The notes under the pieces were generated by a model. The model made no database searches and was not told the origin of the DNA. It saw only the letters and a list, made by a program, of their open reading frames with translations. Shown here piece by piece: positions 28,050 through 41,191 of a stretch of 64,000 bases of DNA; position 1 is the stretch's first letter, and each line of letters starts with the position of its first letter. This DNA is from Pelobates cultripes (Eukaryota > Chordata > Amphibia > Anura > Pelobatidae), in contig OW240915.1 in NCBI GenBank assembly GCA_933207985.1, forward strand, positions 266,247,360 through 266,311,359, given 5' to 3'. The translations under genes and the position numbers were made by a program.

Positions 28050-29680
28050 TGATATTAACTAAAAAGTTTTGACCTAAAGAAACCAAACACATCAGATCAC
28101 TCAGACATAGGGATCAGCTAATATTTCATCACATTCGTAAAAAAACAAACAAAAAAAAAACAGATGGTCTAAGCATTCATTAGCCAAATATAAATCTGAA
28201 TCATGGACAAGAGTACAGTTATTTATTTTACACTACTGCCCTATGATCAGAGATCTACAACAGTAATGAGCAATGTAAAACACTGACAGTGACCCAGTCC
28301 CTCTTTTGGCCTAAAGAAAACATATTCAAACATGTTTGGACCCCAGGAAGTCCCATCAAAAATGTGATGAAAGATAAAGTTACATCTAGACTGGGAAGAA
28401 AGAGTATAACAAAATAAATATACAAGGTGTTTAGAAGAAGACATGTTGGTTAAGTAAGTTGGTGGGTGGGACACAAGAAGATGAAACCACTGCAGAGGAG
28501 CATAGAGACTCTCTATCTATACAGTAGGAGATGAGATGTCAATATAGTCAACACTGTGTCATATAGATAATTGTGTCTCAAAATCTACATTTACTATTCC
28601 AGTGCATAAGATACAGCCAGTTCAGTAATGTTTTTTTTGACAGTTGCACTTAATAATAATTCCCATTTCACTTATCTTATAATATTTAATCTTTCCTCAT
28701 AATTACAGCAGCTATTTCATTTGTTAACTTTTAACTTCACTCAGTAGCTCAGCATTGTGTTGCTAATGTCCTTACCATTTGTACCCCTGTTGTCTCTCCC
28801 CATTTATATTATTTTCCTCTTTTTAGGTGTATTTTCTTTCCTTTTTATGTGGAATTGTTGATCTCTTTTACAGGCATGCCATTTTTGTTTCTTGATTTGT
28901 TACGCCATGCGTATGCCAGTTTATGATTATATGTTCTACCTGTATACCTACTGTTCCTAAAATATGGTGAATTGTAAACCTGAATAAAAACATTAGGAAA
29001 ATAACATAAATAGGTTTACCCCTCCTCACTCCCCCCCCCCCCACATACACTTATTAAAAATAAAAAATGGTAATCTAACCCCAATCAAAGCTCCCTTAAC
29101 CTTAATCCTCCAGTTTTAAATGCCAATTATAAACCCCTTCTAAGTTATTAAGTTTTGGCAATGATTTTATAATGCTACAGTCAGACAAATGAAACACCAT
29201 TATTACAATCTGTTACAACAAACATGACAGGGACCTTTTCAGTTGCACATTGTTTTAGCCAAAGGCTAGTATAGGGAAAATGTATAGATAAAAAAAAAAA
29301 AAAATATGACAGTGAATGCACAGTACTGCCAATCTCTTTGGTACAGGAACATCTTCAAAAATGGTTCCTAGAAATAGTTGGCAATGTCTACATGTGCAGA
29401 TGACATACATAGAATATAATTCTGACATGTTTTGCAGAATACTCTATGCTTTATTTGAGGCCCATATTCAGTTAAATTATTATCCTCGTGTTTCACATTT
29501 AGCCCAAAATTGGGCAAGACAATGACTGCATCATAGTTTACGTATAGTTATGGGAAAAATACTTATTTACATGATTGACTATACTCCTAACTATAAATGT
29601 AAATTGGCATATAGGATAACGAGACAGAAGGCCGAATGCAAAACACAAACCTATTTTTTTTTCTGCCAATTAAGCTTGAA
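28050..29680. other. Intronic DNA, nothing recognised
   Basis: Short A runs (28140, 29290) and a C run (29029). No exon or mobile-element family identified. Confidence 0.5.
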
Positions 29681-29689
29681 TTAACATCT

Positions 29690-30170
29690 GTTTTGCTGGT
29701 ACACATTTCAACAAAATAAATAAAAATCACTGTTTAGTAGATTTACCTAAATGAAAACGTGAATGCATTTAATTATGTATTTTGTTCTTGGAGGATATAC
29801 CTAAAATCAGCTTGCAAAATCTGCAGTTCTCTTGTCTGCTGCCTTTGTAATGTCTCCCGTTTTACCCCCACCCAGACTTTCTGTGGCTGTCCAATCACAG
29901 ACTCCCCAATACAGCTCAATGAGAAGTCTTTGTAAGTCAGGTGCTCTGAGCAATTGCTGCCTCTTGAGGTCAGCTGCATTGAGCTAACCTAACCAGGAAG
30001 TAGCATTACCTGTTATCTGCTTGAAAGTTAAGGGTGTGTAACCAGGTTAATTTTAATAAAAGTGTAAATTTCTATAGAAAATTGGAAAATTAAAAAAAGT
30101 GGACACACACTTCACACATAATGCTTTTTAGCAAGCTTAAGTTTTTAAGGGGTCTGGAGTGACCCTTTAA
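29690..30170. mobile_element. T2-like MITE, subfamily shared with 49190-49676
   Basis: It ends GGAGTGACCCTTTAA. Blocks ATCACTGTTTAGT, AATGCATTTA, AGACTTTCTG-GGCTG-CCAATCACAGACT, CAGGTGCTCTG, AACCAGGAAGTA and AGTGTAAATTTC are also present at 49190-49676 in the same order. The left terminus is not well preserved. Confidence 0.5.
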
Positions 30171-31441
30171 ATACGTTATAAGAATAAGTTACAACAAAAT
30201 ATACTCTTGTCCAACCCAAAGAGCACTTGTTATCCTTTTTACCCTTTTCTTGGTTAAAATGTTTTTGATTACTTATGGTATGTATTATAATTTGTTGTTA
30301 GGGTAGTATGTTATTGCCAGTATCTACTAAAATATTTATTCTTGGTTGCTTTTGCTGTTTGTAACAATTTTGGCATAAAACCAATTTGTACGTTACTTGC
30401 ATTTTGATCAGTTTTTGAGGTGCTATATACATATGTAGAGAATGCTCTGCAGTTTATTTCCTATATTTTGCAATTAGCATTTCAATTCACTACAATTCAC
30501 CGTGTAGTGAATGAACTCTTAAAAAGAACTCAATATCAGCTCAGGTAAAGTGTGCATGCATTGAGAGCATATTTTATAGTATTTTGGTAGAGTGGCTGTG
30601 GCAACTACAGTAATTAGAAAAAGAGTCTTTTCAGGCAGTCTACAAAATTGTAAACACAAACTGGTGGTCGGTATAAGTGGATGCAGACATTTTTAACAAA
30701 AAATGGTGGAGGCAGGTTCAACCATTGAAATATGTTGGTGTGTTTTACCTGCAGTGACCTACCAGCTGTTGGTATTACCAATTGCTTTTTAACAACTAGC
30801 AGTGAAACAAACCTCTAGTCACGTGTATTTTCTGTCATCTGTAACTCTGCTATTTTGATTGACTTTTCTATCTACCCTGCACAATGTTTCCATTTGTATC
30901 AGAAAGCAAATGTTTTCAGGAAAATGTAGACAGGAGCTCTTGGAAATCAATGGCTGTCAAATTGCATAAACTCTGAATAATATGCATGAATAATTTAAGA
31001 GATGGTTAAGCTGTAAAAGTCAAGTTATCCTTGCTATGAAAGACATTGTTCATTGTCAGCAATCTGCTCTGTTTTTCTGTTTTTGTTTTTTTCAATACCA
31101 CAAGCTGCAATTTACAGAAAGATTAGGCCTGTTTCCATATACAGAGAGCCTGTTCTGGATTTCAAGTGTCAGGTTGACATGTTATATAATAAATTCTTGG
31201 TGCTGAAGTTCGACATCTGAGTAACTTCATTCAATTACCCATCCATCATGGGGTTACTTTGATAGCTTGTTAAAGTTACAAAAGGATCATGACAGGAACA
31301 CAGCTATGAAAACGATAAACTAGAACTGCACGTACAATTTTAGTGGTGCTAGTATGTTTGTCAACAAATGTGGCAGATCATTGTGTGCATTTATTTTAGG
31401 GCTTTATAAGTTTTCTTTATACATCTTCTAGTTTCTTCTAG
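30171..31441. other. Intronic DNA, nothing recognised
   Basis: AT-rich DNA with no identifiable exon or element. Confidence 0.5.
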
Positions 31442-31926
31442 TTAAAGGGACCCGATAGGCACCCAGACCACTTCCTCTAATTGAAGTGGTCTGGGTGTAG
31501 TGTCCCTGTCCCCCTTAGTCCTGCAATGTAAATCATTGAAGTTTTAGAGAAACTGCAATGATTACATTGCAGGACTAAGACTGCCTCAATTGGCTGTTGT
31601 TCAGCCAGCCACTAGAGGCACTTCCTGGTGGCTAACCGACTTTCGGTCGCTTAAAGCTGGCCATCCTGCATGAGAACATCATGCGTAAGTAAATCTTTTT
31701 ATAGGAAAGCATTGAAGCAATATCTTTCTATGGGGAGGGCCTAAGGCACTCACTGTGCTTGTCGCACATGTACATTAGCTCCCCATCGGATAATGTTTTT
31801 GGAGATGGAGCTATGACCCCGTATCCTTCCATGCTGGGGTTGGAACACTGGGAAGGGGGTAGGTAAGCGGGAACTACAGTGTAAGGAATACAACTTTGTA
31901 TTACTTCCACTAAAGAATCACTTTAA
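31442..31926. mobile_element. T2/Kolobok-type MITE
   Basis: The 485-bp segment begins TTAAAGGGACCCGATAGG and ends AAGAATCACTTTAA. It contains an internal hairpin, CAGACCACTTC with GAAGTGGTCTG, and the blocks GCAATGATTACATTGCAGGA and CCACTAGAGGCACTTCCTG, shared with the copy at 41866. Confidence 0.8.
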
Positions 31927-33415
31927 TGCTATGTAAATAAAATACACACAAAACAGCTGTTTATTACCTTCTTTCTACTGCAGAATTACTATTAACCAAA
32001 ACTTACAATCACCACCTTAATTGTATGACATGTGTAATGTTATATACAATATATGCCAACATCAACTGTTTATAAAAAAAAAAAACTTTTACATTGCTAA
32101 TTAAGCTTCCTCACTATCAAAATAAATCTGTCCAAATAAACTGATTCACTACAGGTTGATTTTAAACCATAATGTTTCCCGATGGAGTTAATATATAATT
32201 TATCATGAAAATAATAAAATTGCTTGAAGTTAGCTAATTATTCACACCTCACATTATGTCCAGCACTGATCTTATCCTTATGATGCAAGGTTCATGGGTG
32301 TCACAACAGTGTAAAACCTATACTTTTGGCATGACTTAGCCTGTGTGTGAACTCAGCTCTCCCCAATAATACACACATGCAGGATTTTGTAGTTATCACA
32401 TCAGTGTTGGAACGTAGTGACATTGTCATTTCCTTCATATATTCCTCTTTCAAAGGATATATATCACAGCAACTACAGCACATTCACTGTAGTTGCTGAT
32501 TTGGAGAGTAGGAGAACTGCCTGTAGCAGGGTTCTCGATCTTTCCCTTGTCACTCAGTTAATGGTATATATGTCTAAAAACCTTCAGCATAGCCCTCTAG
32601 GACAAAACTGAGTAATAGGTGGCAGAAGTGACCATATTTTACAGATATTTCTTCTCATCTGTACATTTGCTTGAAACTCGATTATCACAGTGTATAGAAG
32701 GAATGTATGTATTTGACATTTCTGTAAATATGCATGTGTACTATCACTATACTAATAAGCAATACTTAGATGCTTAAGCATCTGTGAAGCTAAAGCTTTA
32801 TTTCATAAAAAAAAAATGTTATACATTGAAAAGATTGTTACATTTTTATTCTAAGCACATTTTTTAAACAGTGGTATTTCCTCTTCAGCTATCTCAAGGA
32901 CAAATGTTATTAATAAATGAAACTTGTCAGTTATGTCAAAAGCAGTGTATGAATTTATATTAGTGATATCTTATTATAGCGGTATTATCTTTTTATCCTG
33001 CAAATAAAAAAGATCAATAGGGTCAATGTTAAAGATATCCAATGGCGTGCTAAGAATTGTTTCCATGGGTTTTATACCTAGAATTGCCATGTTAGAATGT
33101 GACACTCATTTTAGAGAAAAGCCCAGATTTAAAGAATCTGCATTAAAGAAGCAGTGAATTTAAAAAGTTATGCCTGGAATAAAATGTGCACTCATACACA
33201 TAAACACATTATATGTAAAATGATATTTATAAACAGTTACTTTTAAGTACCTTATAGTTAAGGATAGATGATAGGCCACTTTATTGAGCAGAATGTCTAA
33301 TTCTTTGTTACTTCTGCTAGAAAGACTTAGTACTTAGTTGTATGTGTATAATTTTCACAGCACTTGAACAGTTAAAGGATACCAGGATACCAGTCATGAT
33401 AAATAGTACTTTCTC
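31927..33415. other. Intronic DNA, nothing recognised
   Basis: AT-rich DNA with no identifiable exon or element. Confidence 0.5.
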
Positions 33416-33431
33416 TTAAATGATAGAGAAT

Positions 33432-34684
33432 CGGGGGGAGGAGTTTGACTGGCTAGCTGAAAGAACGCATGTTGAATGAGCTCCAGGGCTCTACGAGATT
33501 TCCTCCAGTCAAACAGAAGATCTCGCCACCACAAACCGGGTACCGCACAGTGGGGACACTGGTGAACCAAACAATACCAGATTCAGGACTTCTCTGGGCT
33601 GGACCACCAGCATCTTACCGCTTGCGACCTACATATGACTCTGACACCGGAGAGAGATGATTGCTCTCCTGGCGCAGACTCTTGCAAAAAACAGTGGACT
33701 TCTGCACTCTCCTCCCCCCCCCTTTGGACTGGTGGTGGGCATCCCGGTCCCAGGAAGATCGACCACCTCATCTCACAAATACCGCCACTAAGCGTAGTAG
33801 AGCACCAAGGCGCACTAGATGACAGCGCCACTGCTGAATCCTCATGTGAGGCCCACATAGAGGCAAGACAGCTGAGCCAGCAGACAAAGGTACGGAGCAA
33901 CCCTGAACCTATCACCCAGCCTACCTACCTGCCCCAGACTGACTTGCATATGGAGCCAGCCTGCACCCAGCCAGGTACATGGGAATACGGTGGATGCTGA
34001 GGGAACTCGGAGATGTTTACCACCTAAAACCAGACAACACTACCGCAGAGCTTACAACAGTGGGGAGCAGTACTGGGAAACCAAGTCATGGGACTTTGAC
34101 ACCTATGGCCCCCCCAAAATAACAAACTTCCCCATTGGAAGAACATGTGGCACTGAGATACAGATGGGCCAATAGCACCCTCACAGCATGACTACGAACC
34201 TCCGAGATGCCTTTTGATGGGAGGCAAGCGATCTACATTCAAAATGGGAATTGGCTGATGGGAACTAGATGCTCTTTGCTGCACAGTGGCACCCTCACTT
34301 TTGTGGACGGTATCTCAGCCTCACAACTGCCTGGAGGACTCCTGCTTCACATCTCTGCTTACTAGCTACACAGTTATATACAACCTTTATCTCACTCAAA
34401 GCACAGTCTAGCATAGATACTAGATCTTTTTCTCTTCACTGTCCACATGCCTAGCTAGTCCCACATGTCTACAAATCTGATCAATAACCTCATAGTTAGA
34501 CATGCCTGAATCATTTGACACTCACATGTATTTTCCCTATACCTAAAAGTTTGTGCACAATATCCACTATGCCATGCTATTTCTTGTCTTGGTATTTCTT
34601 GCAATGTTTCCTACAGCTATTGTGGTGTAACAAACCCGATTGTTCTCTCTTGCACAGGAAAAATAAAGAATACATTTTTTTTTT
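33432..34684 (+). mobile_element. Non-autonomous L1-type retroposon (5' leader joined to 3' UTR)
   Basis: It is flanked by a 16-bp target duplication with one mismatch (33416-33431 and 34685-34700). It begins with a GGGGGGAGGAG leader typical of frog L1 5' ends and is GC-rich for the first 700 bp. It ends with an AT-rich 3' part containing AATAAAGAATACA and a short T run. No endonuclease or reverse transcriptase is present. Open frames within 33469-34175 could be ORF1-leader remnants but show no domain I can name. Confidence 0.65.
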
Positions 34685-34700
34685 TTAAATGATAGAAAAT

Positions 34701-37700
34701 TAAATTTCATCTACACCTTGTACTATCAGAATTGCCAGCAAATGTCTAGCTTTCTCTAAAATCAAAAGGGGAAACAGCCCTTTCCCCCTTCCATCAATCA
34801 GTTAAGTCTGTGCACGAACCTATGCCCATCAGCAGTGAGATAAGAAGGCTTTGCTCTGCATTTCTGTTATCAGAGAAGCCCTGCTCTGGGCATCACTCCT
34901 GATTGAATTCAGCCTATGGGAAAGCAATGCCTTCAGGGAGGGTACGGGGAGAGTCAGGCTCGGTTGGGGACTTTGTACTTGTTATGGGAAGCAAGTCTGT
35001 ATTTCTCAAATGGGGTTTTACAGGAGAAGTGTGTCTTACATTAAGTGTATCACCCACTGAAATATAATTGATGCTCTCAACAGGTGATGGGGTGATGGAA
35101 ATAAATTAAAATATGAGCTTTTTATAGTATTAAGGGAAGAAACACTTAATTGATAGCATGAATCAAGACAGATGGTTAGAAAACTGCAAACAGTTAACAT
35201 TTTCTGAACAGGACAGTTTGCATCATGGCGCATGGGAAATGTATACTCCATAGCTCCCAGGTGTCCCTATTTAAGAAGGACAGTCCATATTCAGGGCTCA
35301 AATTCATCTATCCCTCTTTTCTGTCTTAATTTCCTCTTTTCTAGCAGCTACTGTAGGTGTGTCTGAGTTTATAACAGAGCTTCACATAAGTAATACACAC
35401 AGTAATGTGTCTTTAAACTACAATAAGTGTGTTTAGAAATCAGCCCGCACAAATATGATACATTGTTCTTGTTCTAAATTACACTCCAATTGTAGAAATT
35501 GTTAATAAGTTACCTAAAATGTCTCATCTCTGGCCACATCCCCACTTACACTCCTAATATCAAGGTCTCCCTTTTGTCTAACAGTTTGTAGTTTAGATAA
35601 TCTATATTTCACCTTTACCTGATCAATTTTTCTTTCCATTCATATTGAAAATGCTGGATTTATTAGAGAAAAATAAACCAAAACAAGAACAATTAAAAAA
35701 AAAAAAATGTCTTAATCGGTTGTGCAGTACACTCTATATATCATTGTATGGTCATAGGAAACATGAAAATAGTTTATTTTATTAAACTGTTTTTAATCTA
35801 GAAATTACTTTCTTTCTGTGGAAAACCTTAACAAGAAAATATTTAATATATTGATTCTGTTAAACCTCTTTCTCTAACTGTACAAGATTTGATCTGAAAC
35901 TGAAGTAAAAAAAAGATTATTATGATGAATAAGTTTCTGCTACGGGAAAATGCATTATTAGTTTATTAAGGTCAATTTACATAAATTAGATATAGGAAAG
36001 TAATGAATAAGCAGACAGACGAGTTCAAATTGCAAGCAAAACATTAGAATAAAGTAGACTCAGTTTACATTATAATTATCAATTAGAAGATAAATGGGTA
36101 AATGTTAGGTTGATGAGAAGAGGTAGTTGCTGAGATCAGATAAGTTGCATAACAGGAACCAGTGAGTAGTATTTGAAATTAGTTCAGACATGGTTTGAAA
36201 CACGGATAATCAGTGAATACCTGTGAATATATAGGTTTCCTGGGTTTTGTGTAAAAAATTGGACATGACAATGATTTATGTTCTAGTATCAGTGTTAGGG
36301 GGGTAGTAACTGGGATAAAGTGCACATAAAACAGTGGATAATTATAGCAGGACATTAGGAAGGAGAGGTATATTAGTTTGTGTACAAGACTTGGTATCAG
36401 AAGCCAGTTTTCCATTTGATAAAGTGATCGGTTTTTTTCCCAATACCAAAAAGGCTGGGATAGCAAATATAAGCTATGGAAAATATCTGTCAGTGCGTAA
36501 TCAGAATTAAACATGACAGAAAGCTAGTAAGATGTGATTGGAAGGGAGATAAATGAGAAATAGAATGAATAAAATAAGATGAAATGAGAAGTCACAGAGA
36601 TAAAGCAAAGAAGAAAACATTGAGATTATTTGTAAGACGCTGGAGAACATATGGGGAAGATAACAGAGTGGAAAAAACGAAATGTGAGAAGAGAGCAAAG
36701 TGGAGATATAAGGAAATGGGAATGAATATAAATGCATATAACTCTATGTTACATTTGAAAAGAAGAATTTCCATGAGAAATATTTTACTGCGTTTTATTA
36801 TTATTCATTTTTAGATGTAATGAGAGCGGACTGCAATAAACAATCTGGGCATGTAAATGGGGAGAAAAATTCACTAAATATTGTTATGTAAATCTGGTTG
36901 TGTGTTATTCACGTTGAGCATAGGCGGTGGCAAAAAGCATGGCAGTAATAAAATATGTTTAGACTCTTAAATGAATACAGAGTAACTCAATGCATGCATG
37001 TTTGTTATTGATTTAAGTAGTTGGTGATTTTCCAAGCTGATAAACCAAATGGTTATCAAAGAGTGATTTATATAGGACCTTCATATAGCTATGCTTTATT
37101 AAATGTATTTCTCAACACTTGAATTGTCTCTTTTTTCTGTTAACATTTTTATAATCTATATATTTTTTAATTATTTCTTGTAAGTAGTTCTTTAGTGAAC
37201 ACAAAAAAAAAGACACTCGAATACTTTGATAACGAAGGGACTAGCTTAAAAATATACAAAATACCCAGAAAGTTTCCATTTAGGTTATATTTGTAAAATG
37301 AGCTATTGTAAGTATAGTTTAGTAAATGGCAATTAGTTTCAATGCTTCAGTGTAACCTACTGAAAATACAGGTAAAGGCTCTTCAGCCTTTGGCCCTTTG
37401 ATATGTGCATCTCAATCTAGAGTAGTCCTGGCTTGAGAGTAGAGAAAGACCTAAGAGTAATTTGTTATGGGAGATACTATGTTGACCTTTTCAAAGGGGT
37501 GGTAAATATATTCTTAGACAATTGTTCTAAAAATCTTTCATATGTATGTTTATAGTTGTATGATGTGCAGTGAATGCAAACAGCATTCCGATCATGAGTG
37601 TTTGTGCTTATGAAAGACCTTAGGGGGGGTTACCATTTTGAAATGAAGGGTTTGTCAAGAATAGAAGAAGCAAAGATGCATTTATCTGCAATTGCATGGA

Positions 37701-38430
37701 TTTACAAACCTTCTCTCAAGCCAAACAGGTTGTGTAAATCAGGGAATTATCTGTTATCTGGTCTGGGAGTGATCTGAGTTTTTGACGTAAGAGGATTACT
37801 AAGCGATTGCCATTGGAGGAAAGTTGATCCCTCTTTGGATTAGTGTGTGTAATATGTTTCCTGACGTAGCCTACTGCCGACCTAGAAAGGCTGTAGAATT
37901 CATGCCGTGGGACTCTGTTTTGTTGTGATGAGTTTAGAACCTATCCTTTGTATATTTTTAACAGCAATAAGGAGGCAATGTTTAAAGAAACTCAAAACTC
38001 GTGGCAGCACCTCTGAGACCAATTTGAAAAAAAAGACATTGCCTTTACATTCCAGCAAGTCAACGATTCCTAAATTGTTTCTTCTGCTTGTGTTTTAAAG
38101 GGTCCTGAGTCCTAATCAGGAGTGAGGCAATTTGGTCTTGGTGCTTTAGTACTGTTTGTTGTTGTTGATTAATATTGTTGTCAACCATAGGATTTCATTC
38201 TTTGGAACCGGTAATGCACTGTGTTTGGCTAGAAAACAGTTGGAGGGCTAATTTGTTTATTAATGTTTGATGATTCCTGTCTTGTTCTTCATGTCTTTTG
38301 ACCCTTTTTTTCCAATTATTATTATTTGGCGTAGCGCACCACACATCTGGCTATGGCCAAGTGCTAATGCAGGCAATGTGATAGTGAACAGATCTCGATT
38401 TAATTCTGTGAACCTCGTAAGAGAGAAACA
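34701..38430. other. Intronic DNA, nothing firm
   Basis: AT-rich DNA. A weak T2-like stretch may lie at 34735-35050. No exon or classified element. Confidence 0.45.
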
Positions 38431-38433
38431 TAT

Positions 38434-38437
38434 TCCA

Positions 38438-38471
<34 letters not shown>

Positions 38472-38500
38472 ACATATCTATCTATCTATCTATCTATCTG
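38434..38500 (+). repeat. (ATCT)n microsatellite
   Basis: ATCT units in two blocks separated by an AACAT interruption. Confidence 0.95.
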
Positions 38501-38589
38501 AGTATAAATTCAAAGACATGCTAGCCGTAGCAAACTGGAAAGCAAAACAAAAATAAAGCAAATAAATCTTCAAGAATACTGTATTGTTT

Positions 38590-39190
38590 TATTTGGTATA
38601 TATGCAACGGTATTTCCAAGATTTATTCCAACAGTGGCAGTTTTTGTAACACTGTGCAGTAAAGTTCCAATTAAGCAGCCCTACCTCACTCAGTATCTGT
38701 GTATGTGGAAAGGTAGGATAGATTTATTTCAGCAGTGCTTGTCTCTGTAATAATGCACAGTAAAGTTCCAAATGAGCAGCTATGCTTTCTGTTTTATTTT
38801 TTCCAAAGGTAGGAGAAATGTAATTCAGCAGTTTTTGTCTTAGTAATAATGCACAGGAATGCTCCAATTATAAGGCCCGGCGTTCCTTGGTGTATTTGCA
38901 AGGTTTGGAAGAAATATTCCAACAGTGGCTGTCTTTGTGACAACGCATGGTAAAATTCTATTTAAATAGCCCTTCTTTTCCTGATATATTGCCTTGGTAG
39001 GAGACATTATTCCCACAGTGGCAGTGTCTGTAAGAATGCACAGTAAAACTTCAATTAAACTGCCCTGCCTTCCTTGATATATTTGCAAAGAAAATTGAGA
39101 TTTAATCCAGCACTGGCAGGATGTAAATCAATACACAGTGAAGCACTATGACTGCCCTACTTTCCTTGGACAGCTCCAAAGATAGGAAGA
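38590..39190 (+). repeat. Degenerate tandem repeat, period about 95 bp, six units
   Basis: The landmark GCACAGTAAA (with variants) recurs at about 38656, 38756, 38851, 38945, 39038 and 39135. Each is preceded by CAGTGGCAGT-like and TTTGTAA-like words and followed by TTCCAATTAA and a CTTCCTTG-TATATTTGCAA stretch. Units are strongly diverged. The family is not recognised. Confidence 0.75.
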
Positions 39191-39329
39191 GCACCATAGT
39201 AATAAAGGTGGGTAAACAATGTACGAATGAAAAGTATACGTACAGTATATGAAAAGAAAAAAAGGAAGATTGCATGCATGGTAAAATAAGACAAGTAAAA
39301 ATTATATGGTTATTGCAAGCTAAGACAGG

Positions 39330-39425
39330 TCATCCACCTGTGAGGAACTGACTCTGCTGGGTTTTGAACCTTGGTTTACATACTGCTAAATCTCTTCCTT
39401 ACCAGTACACCAGCCTGCCTTTTAC
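39330..39425 (-). repeat. tRNA-derived SINE head fragment
   Basis: On the - strand, TGGTGTACTGGTAAGG (A-box-like) is followed about 35 bp later by GGTTCAAAACC (B-box-like; + strand 39360-39370). This spacing and pairing is that of a tRNA-like Pol III promoter. The SINE body is not recognised. Confidence 0.5.
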
Positions 39426-39429
39426 AAAT

Positions 39430-39905
39430 TTACCTGAGATCTGATAACCTTGACTCTACAAGCAATGATATCAATGACAACTCTCTTCAGCTGTGTCTGG
39501 TCAGGTGTCTGGTTCTTGGCCTATATAAGCCAATTCCTGTCTCTGTACCTTTGCCAGGTTATTGTGGTTCCTGTACTCTCTAATCAAGCTTGTTCCTGTT
39601 TCTCCTACCTGTTGCTGAATTTGGACCGTTTTGACTTTGCTGCTTCTCCTTCCCACTGACCTCGGCTTGCCTCACTACGATTATCATCTTTCTGCTCCAG
39701 TCTCTGATCTCTGCTTAAGACCAGACAGCCACGCAAGGCTCAGGGGCTCAACCACCTGGGTAACGAGTGGCTACCTCTGGCAGAAAACATTGCTGATTGG
39801 CTACTGGACTCCAAAACTTTGTAACATCAATATCATTACACCACCAGTCCTCTGCATGATAAAGCAGTCAATATTGCGCCCAAAACCATGTGGCAATGCT
39901 TGAGG
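39430..39905 (+). repeat. LTR-like fragment with TATA box
   Basis: CCTATATAAGCC at 39519-39530 is followed by a long C/T-rich stretch with the word TTTGACTTTGCTGC, a style common in amphibian gypsy R-U5 regions. Neither terminus is clear. Weak call. Confidence 0.3.
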
Positions 39906-40212
39906 GATGTTAGGAGGGTATTTGAATACATTTTGACCTCCAAGAGAGCACTCCAAGCCCATATTAGGAGTGTGGCACAGTCACTCTCTGTCCAGTGTGG
40001 TCTGAGGTGTGATAATACTTCTCGGGATCAGTGGGAGTAGTGGGTGCCTTTAGACTTGTCCTTTGCCTGCCTTGGTGAAAAGGAATTCTAAGGTTAGTAT
40101 GATAAGGCCCTAGAATAGTATGCGGTAGTAGTGGAACTGTCCTCTCTCCAACCCTTAATTTGGCCATCCTAGTAGGAAATTCTAGGTCTCCAGTATGAGG
40201 GAGCCTAGACTT

Positions 40213-40330
40213 ATTATTATTGCCATGTATGTAGTGCAAACAGATTCCGTAGCACTTTTCAATATTATAAGAGGGGGGGTTTAACTATAAGTAAGACAAT
40301 TATAAATGCACACCGTAGTACAGAAAATGT
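40213..40330 (-). repeat. SINE 3' tail fragment
   Basis: TTATTATTATTGCCATGTAT, a GTAGCACTTTTCAATATTAT block and GAGGGGGGGTTTAACTATAA match the tail of the SINE at 51003. It is truncated. Confidence 0.55.
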
Positions 40331-40453
40331 ATTTATTAATAAAACATGAGACCATACATTGCAAAGAACATAACAATACCCTGATAAACACAATAGCAAA
40401 AAAAACAAAACCAATTCCAGGGCAGGAAACAGTAAGGGGGGAGGGGGAATATT

Positions 40454-41191
40454 CACCTCCTGTCTTTAATAAAATTTAGATTATTCCCTCATCGAGGCTT
40501 GAATAATCCCTAATTTTATGGCAAGACAGGAGGCTTCATATTTGCAATTTTAATGCCCAGACATAAAGACAGAAGAAACATGAGATCGGGAATGGAAATA
40601 AAAGGTATGGAAGGTCGATTCCCTAGACCAATCATGGGCGCTGAGAATATATGTAAGGGACCCACCGACTTCTAGAGCTGCTGAAGCAGCGAAACCGGCT
40701 GCCCAGAATGCACAGAACCTACGCAAATCCGAAAAAATGGCCGCCCCGGCTGCGAAAATCGAGTGCGGCCTACCCTGTGAACGCAAGTGAGACCGGGATC
40801 ACTTGCGTGCCGCAGGTGAGCGGCCGAGGGCCACGGGAAGCAGCTGGGGAGCGAGGATGAGAGTGGCAGAGCCCAGGAGGGAGCCGCGGGAGTGCACAGC
40901 TCGAGGGCCGACCGGGGGAAAGCTCCAGGGGAAGCCCCAGGAGGGGAAGGAATAGGGATAGGGAAACCCAAAACCCCAGACAGGGAGCAGGTCACATACC
41001 CACAGTCAGCCCAGCAAAAATACACAGACACAGTAGTTATAAAAACAATGATCAAAAACAGGCAGAAGCAAAGAAAGAGGAAGTGGGAGGGTTTGCCTAA
41101 GTGGTTTTAAACTGCTGTTATTTTGTTCTGATGGAGGTTTTCAGTAAAGAAGGTAAAGCAAATATGAAGCCTCCTGTCTTGCCATAAAATT
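40454..41191. mobile_element. Unclassified element with three alternating copies of one terminal motif (DIRS-like?)
   Basis: A perfect 34-bp inverted repeat joins 40512-40545 and 41158-41191 (core GGCAAGACAGGAGGCTTC). A third copy, CCTCCTGTCTT-ATAAAATTTAGATTATTCC at 40456-40488, faces the left arm and forms a local hairpin with it. The centre (40670-41000) is GC-rich. DIRS-type elements have inverted termini with an internal complementary region, but no tyrosine recombinase or RT is present to confirm that. Confidence 0.5.

Noticed and set aside
33583..34000. Open frames of 110-121 codons on both strands inside the L1-type retroposon
   Set aside because: GC-rich leader sequence gives overlapping frames on both strands. 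No domain is visible, so I describe it only as part of the retroposon.
38590..39190. Regular repeat considered as a CRISPR array
   Set aside because: Repeats are about 95 bp apart, strongly diverged and without short identical repeats. The context is vertebrate intron DNA.
39519..39530. TATA-like CTATATAAG considered as a host promoter
   Set aside because: It sits in a C/T-rich LTR-like fragment with no downstream host exon, so an LTR origin is more likely.
40672..41110. Open frames in the GC-rich centre of the 40.5-41.2 kb element
   Set aside because: No tyrosine recombinase, RT or other domain is recognisable, and frames overlap on opposite strands as expected for GC-rich DNA.
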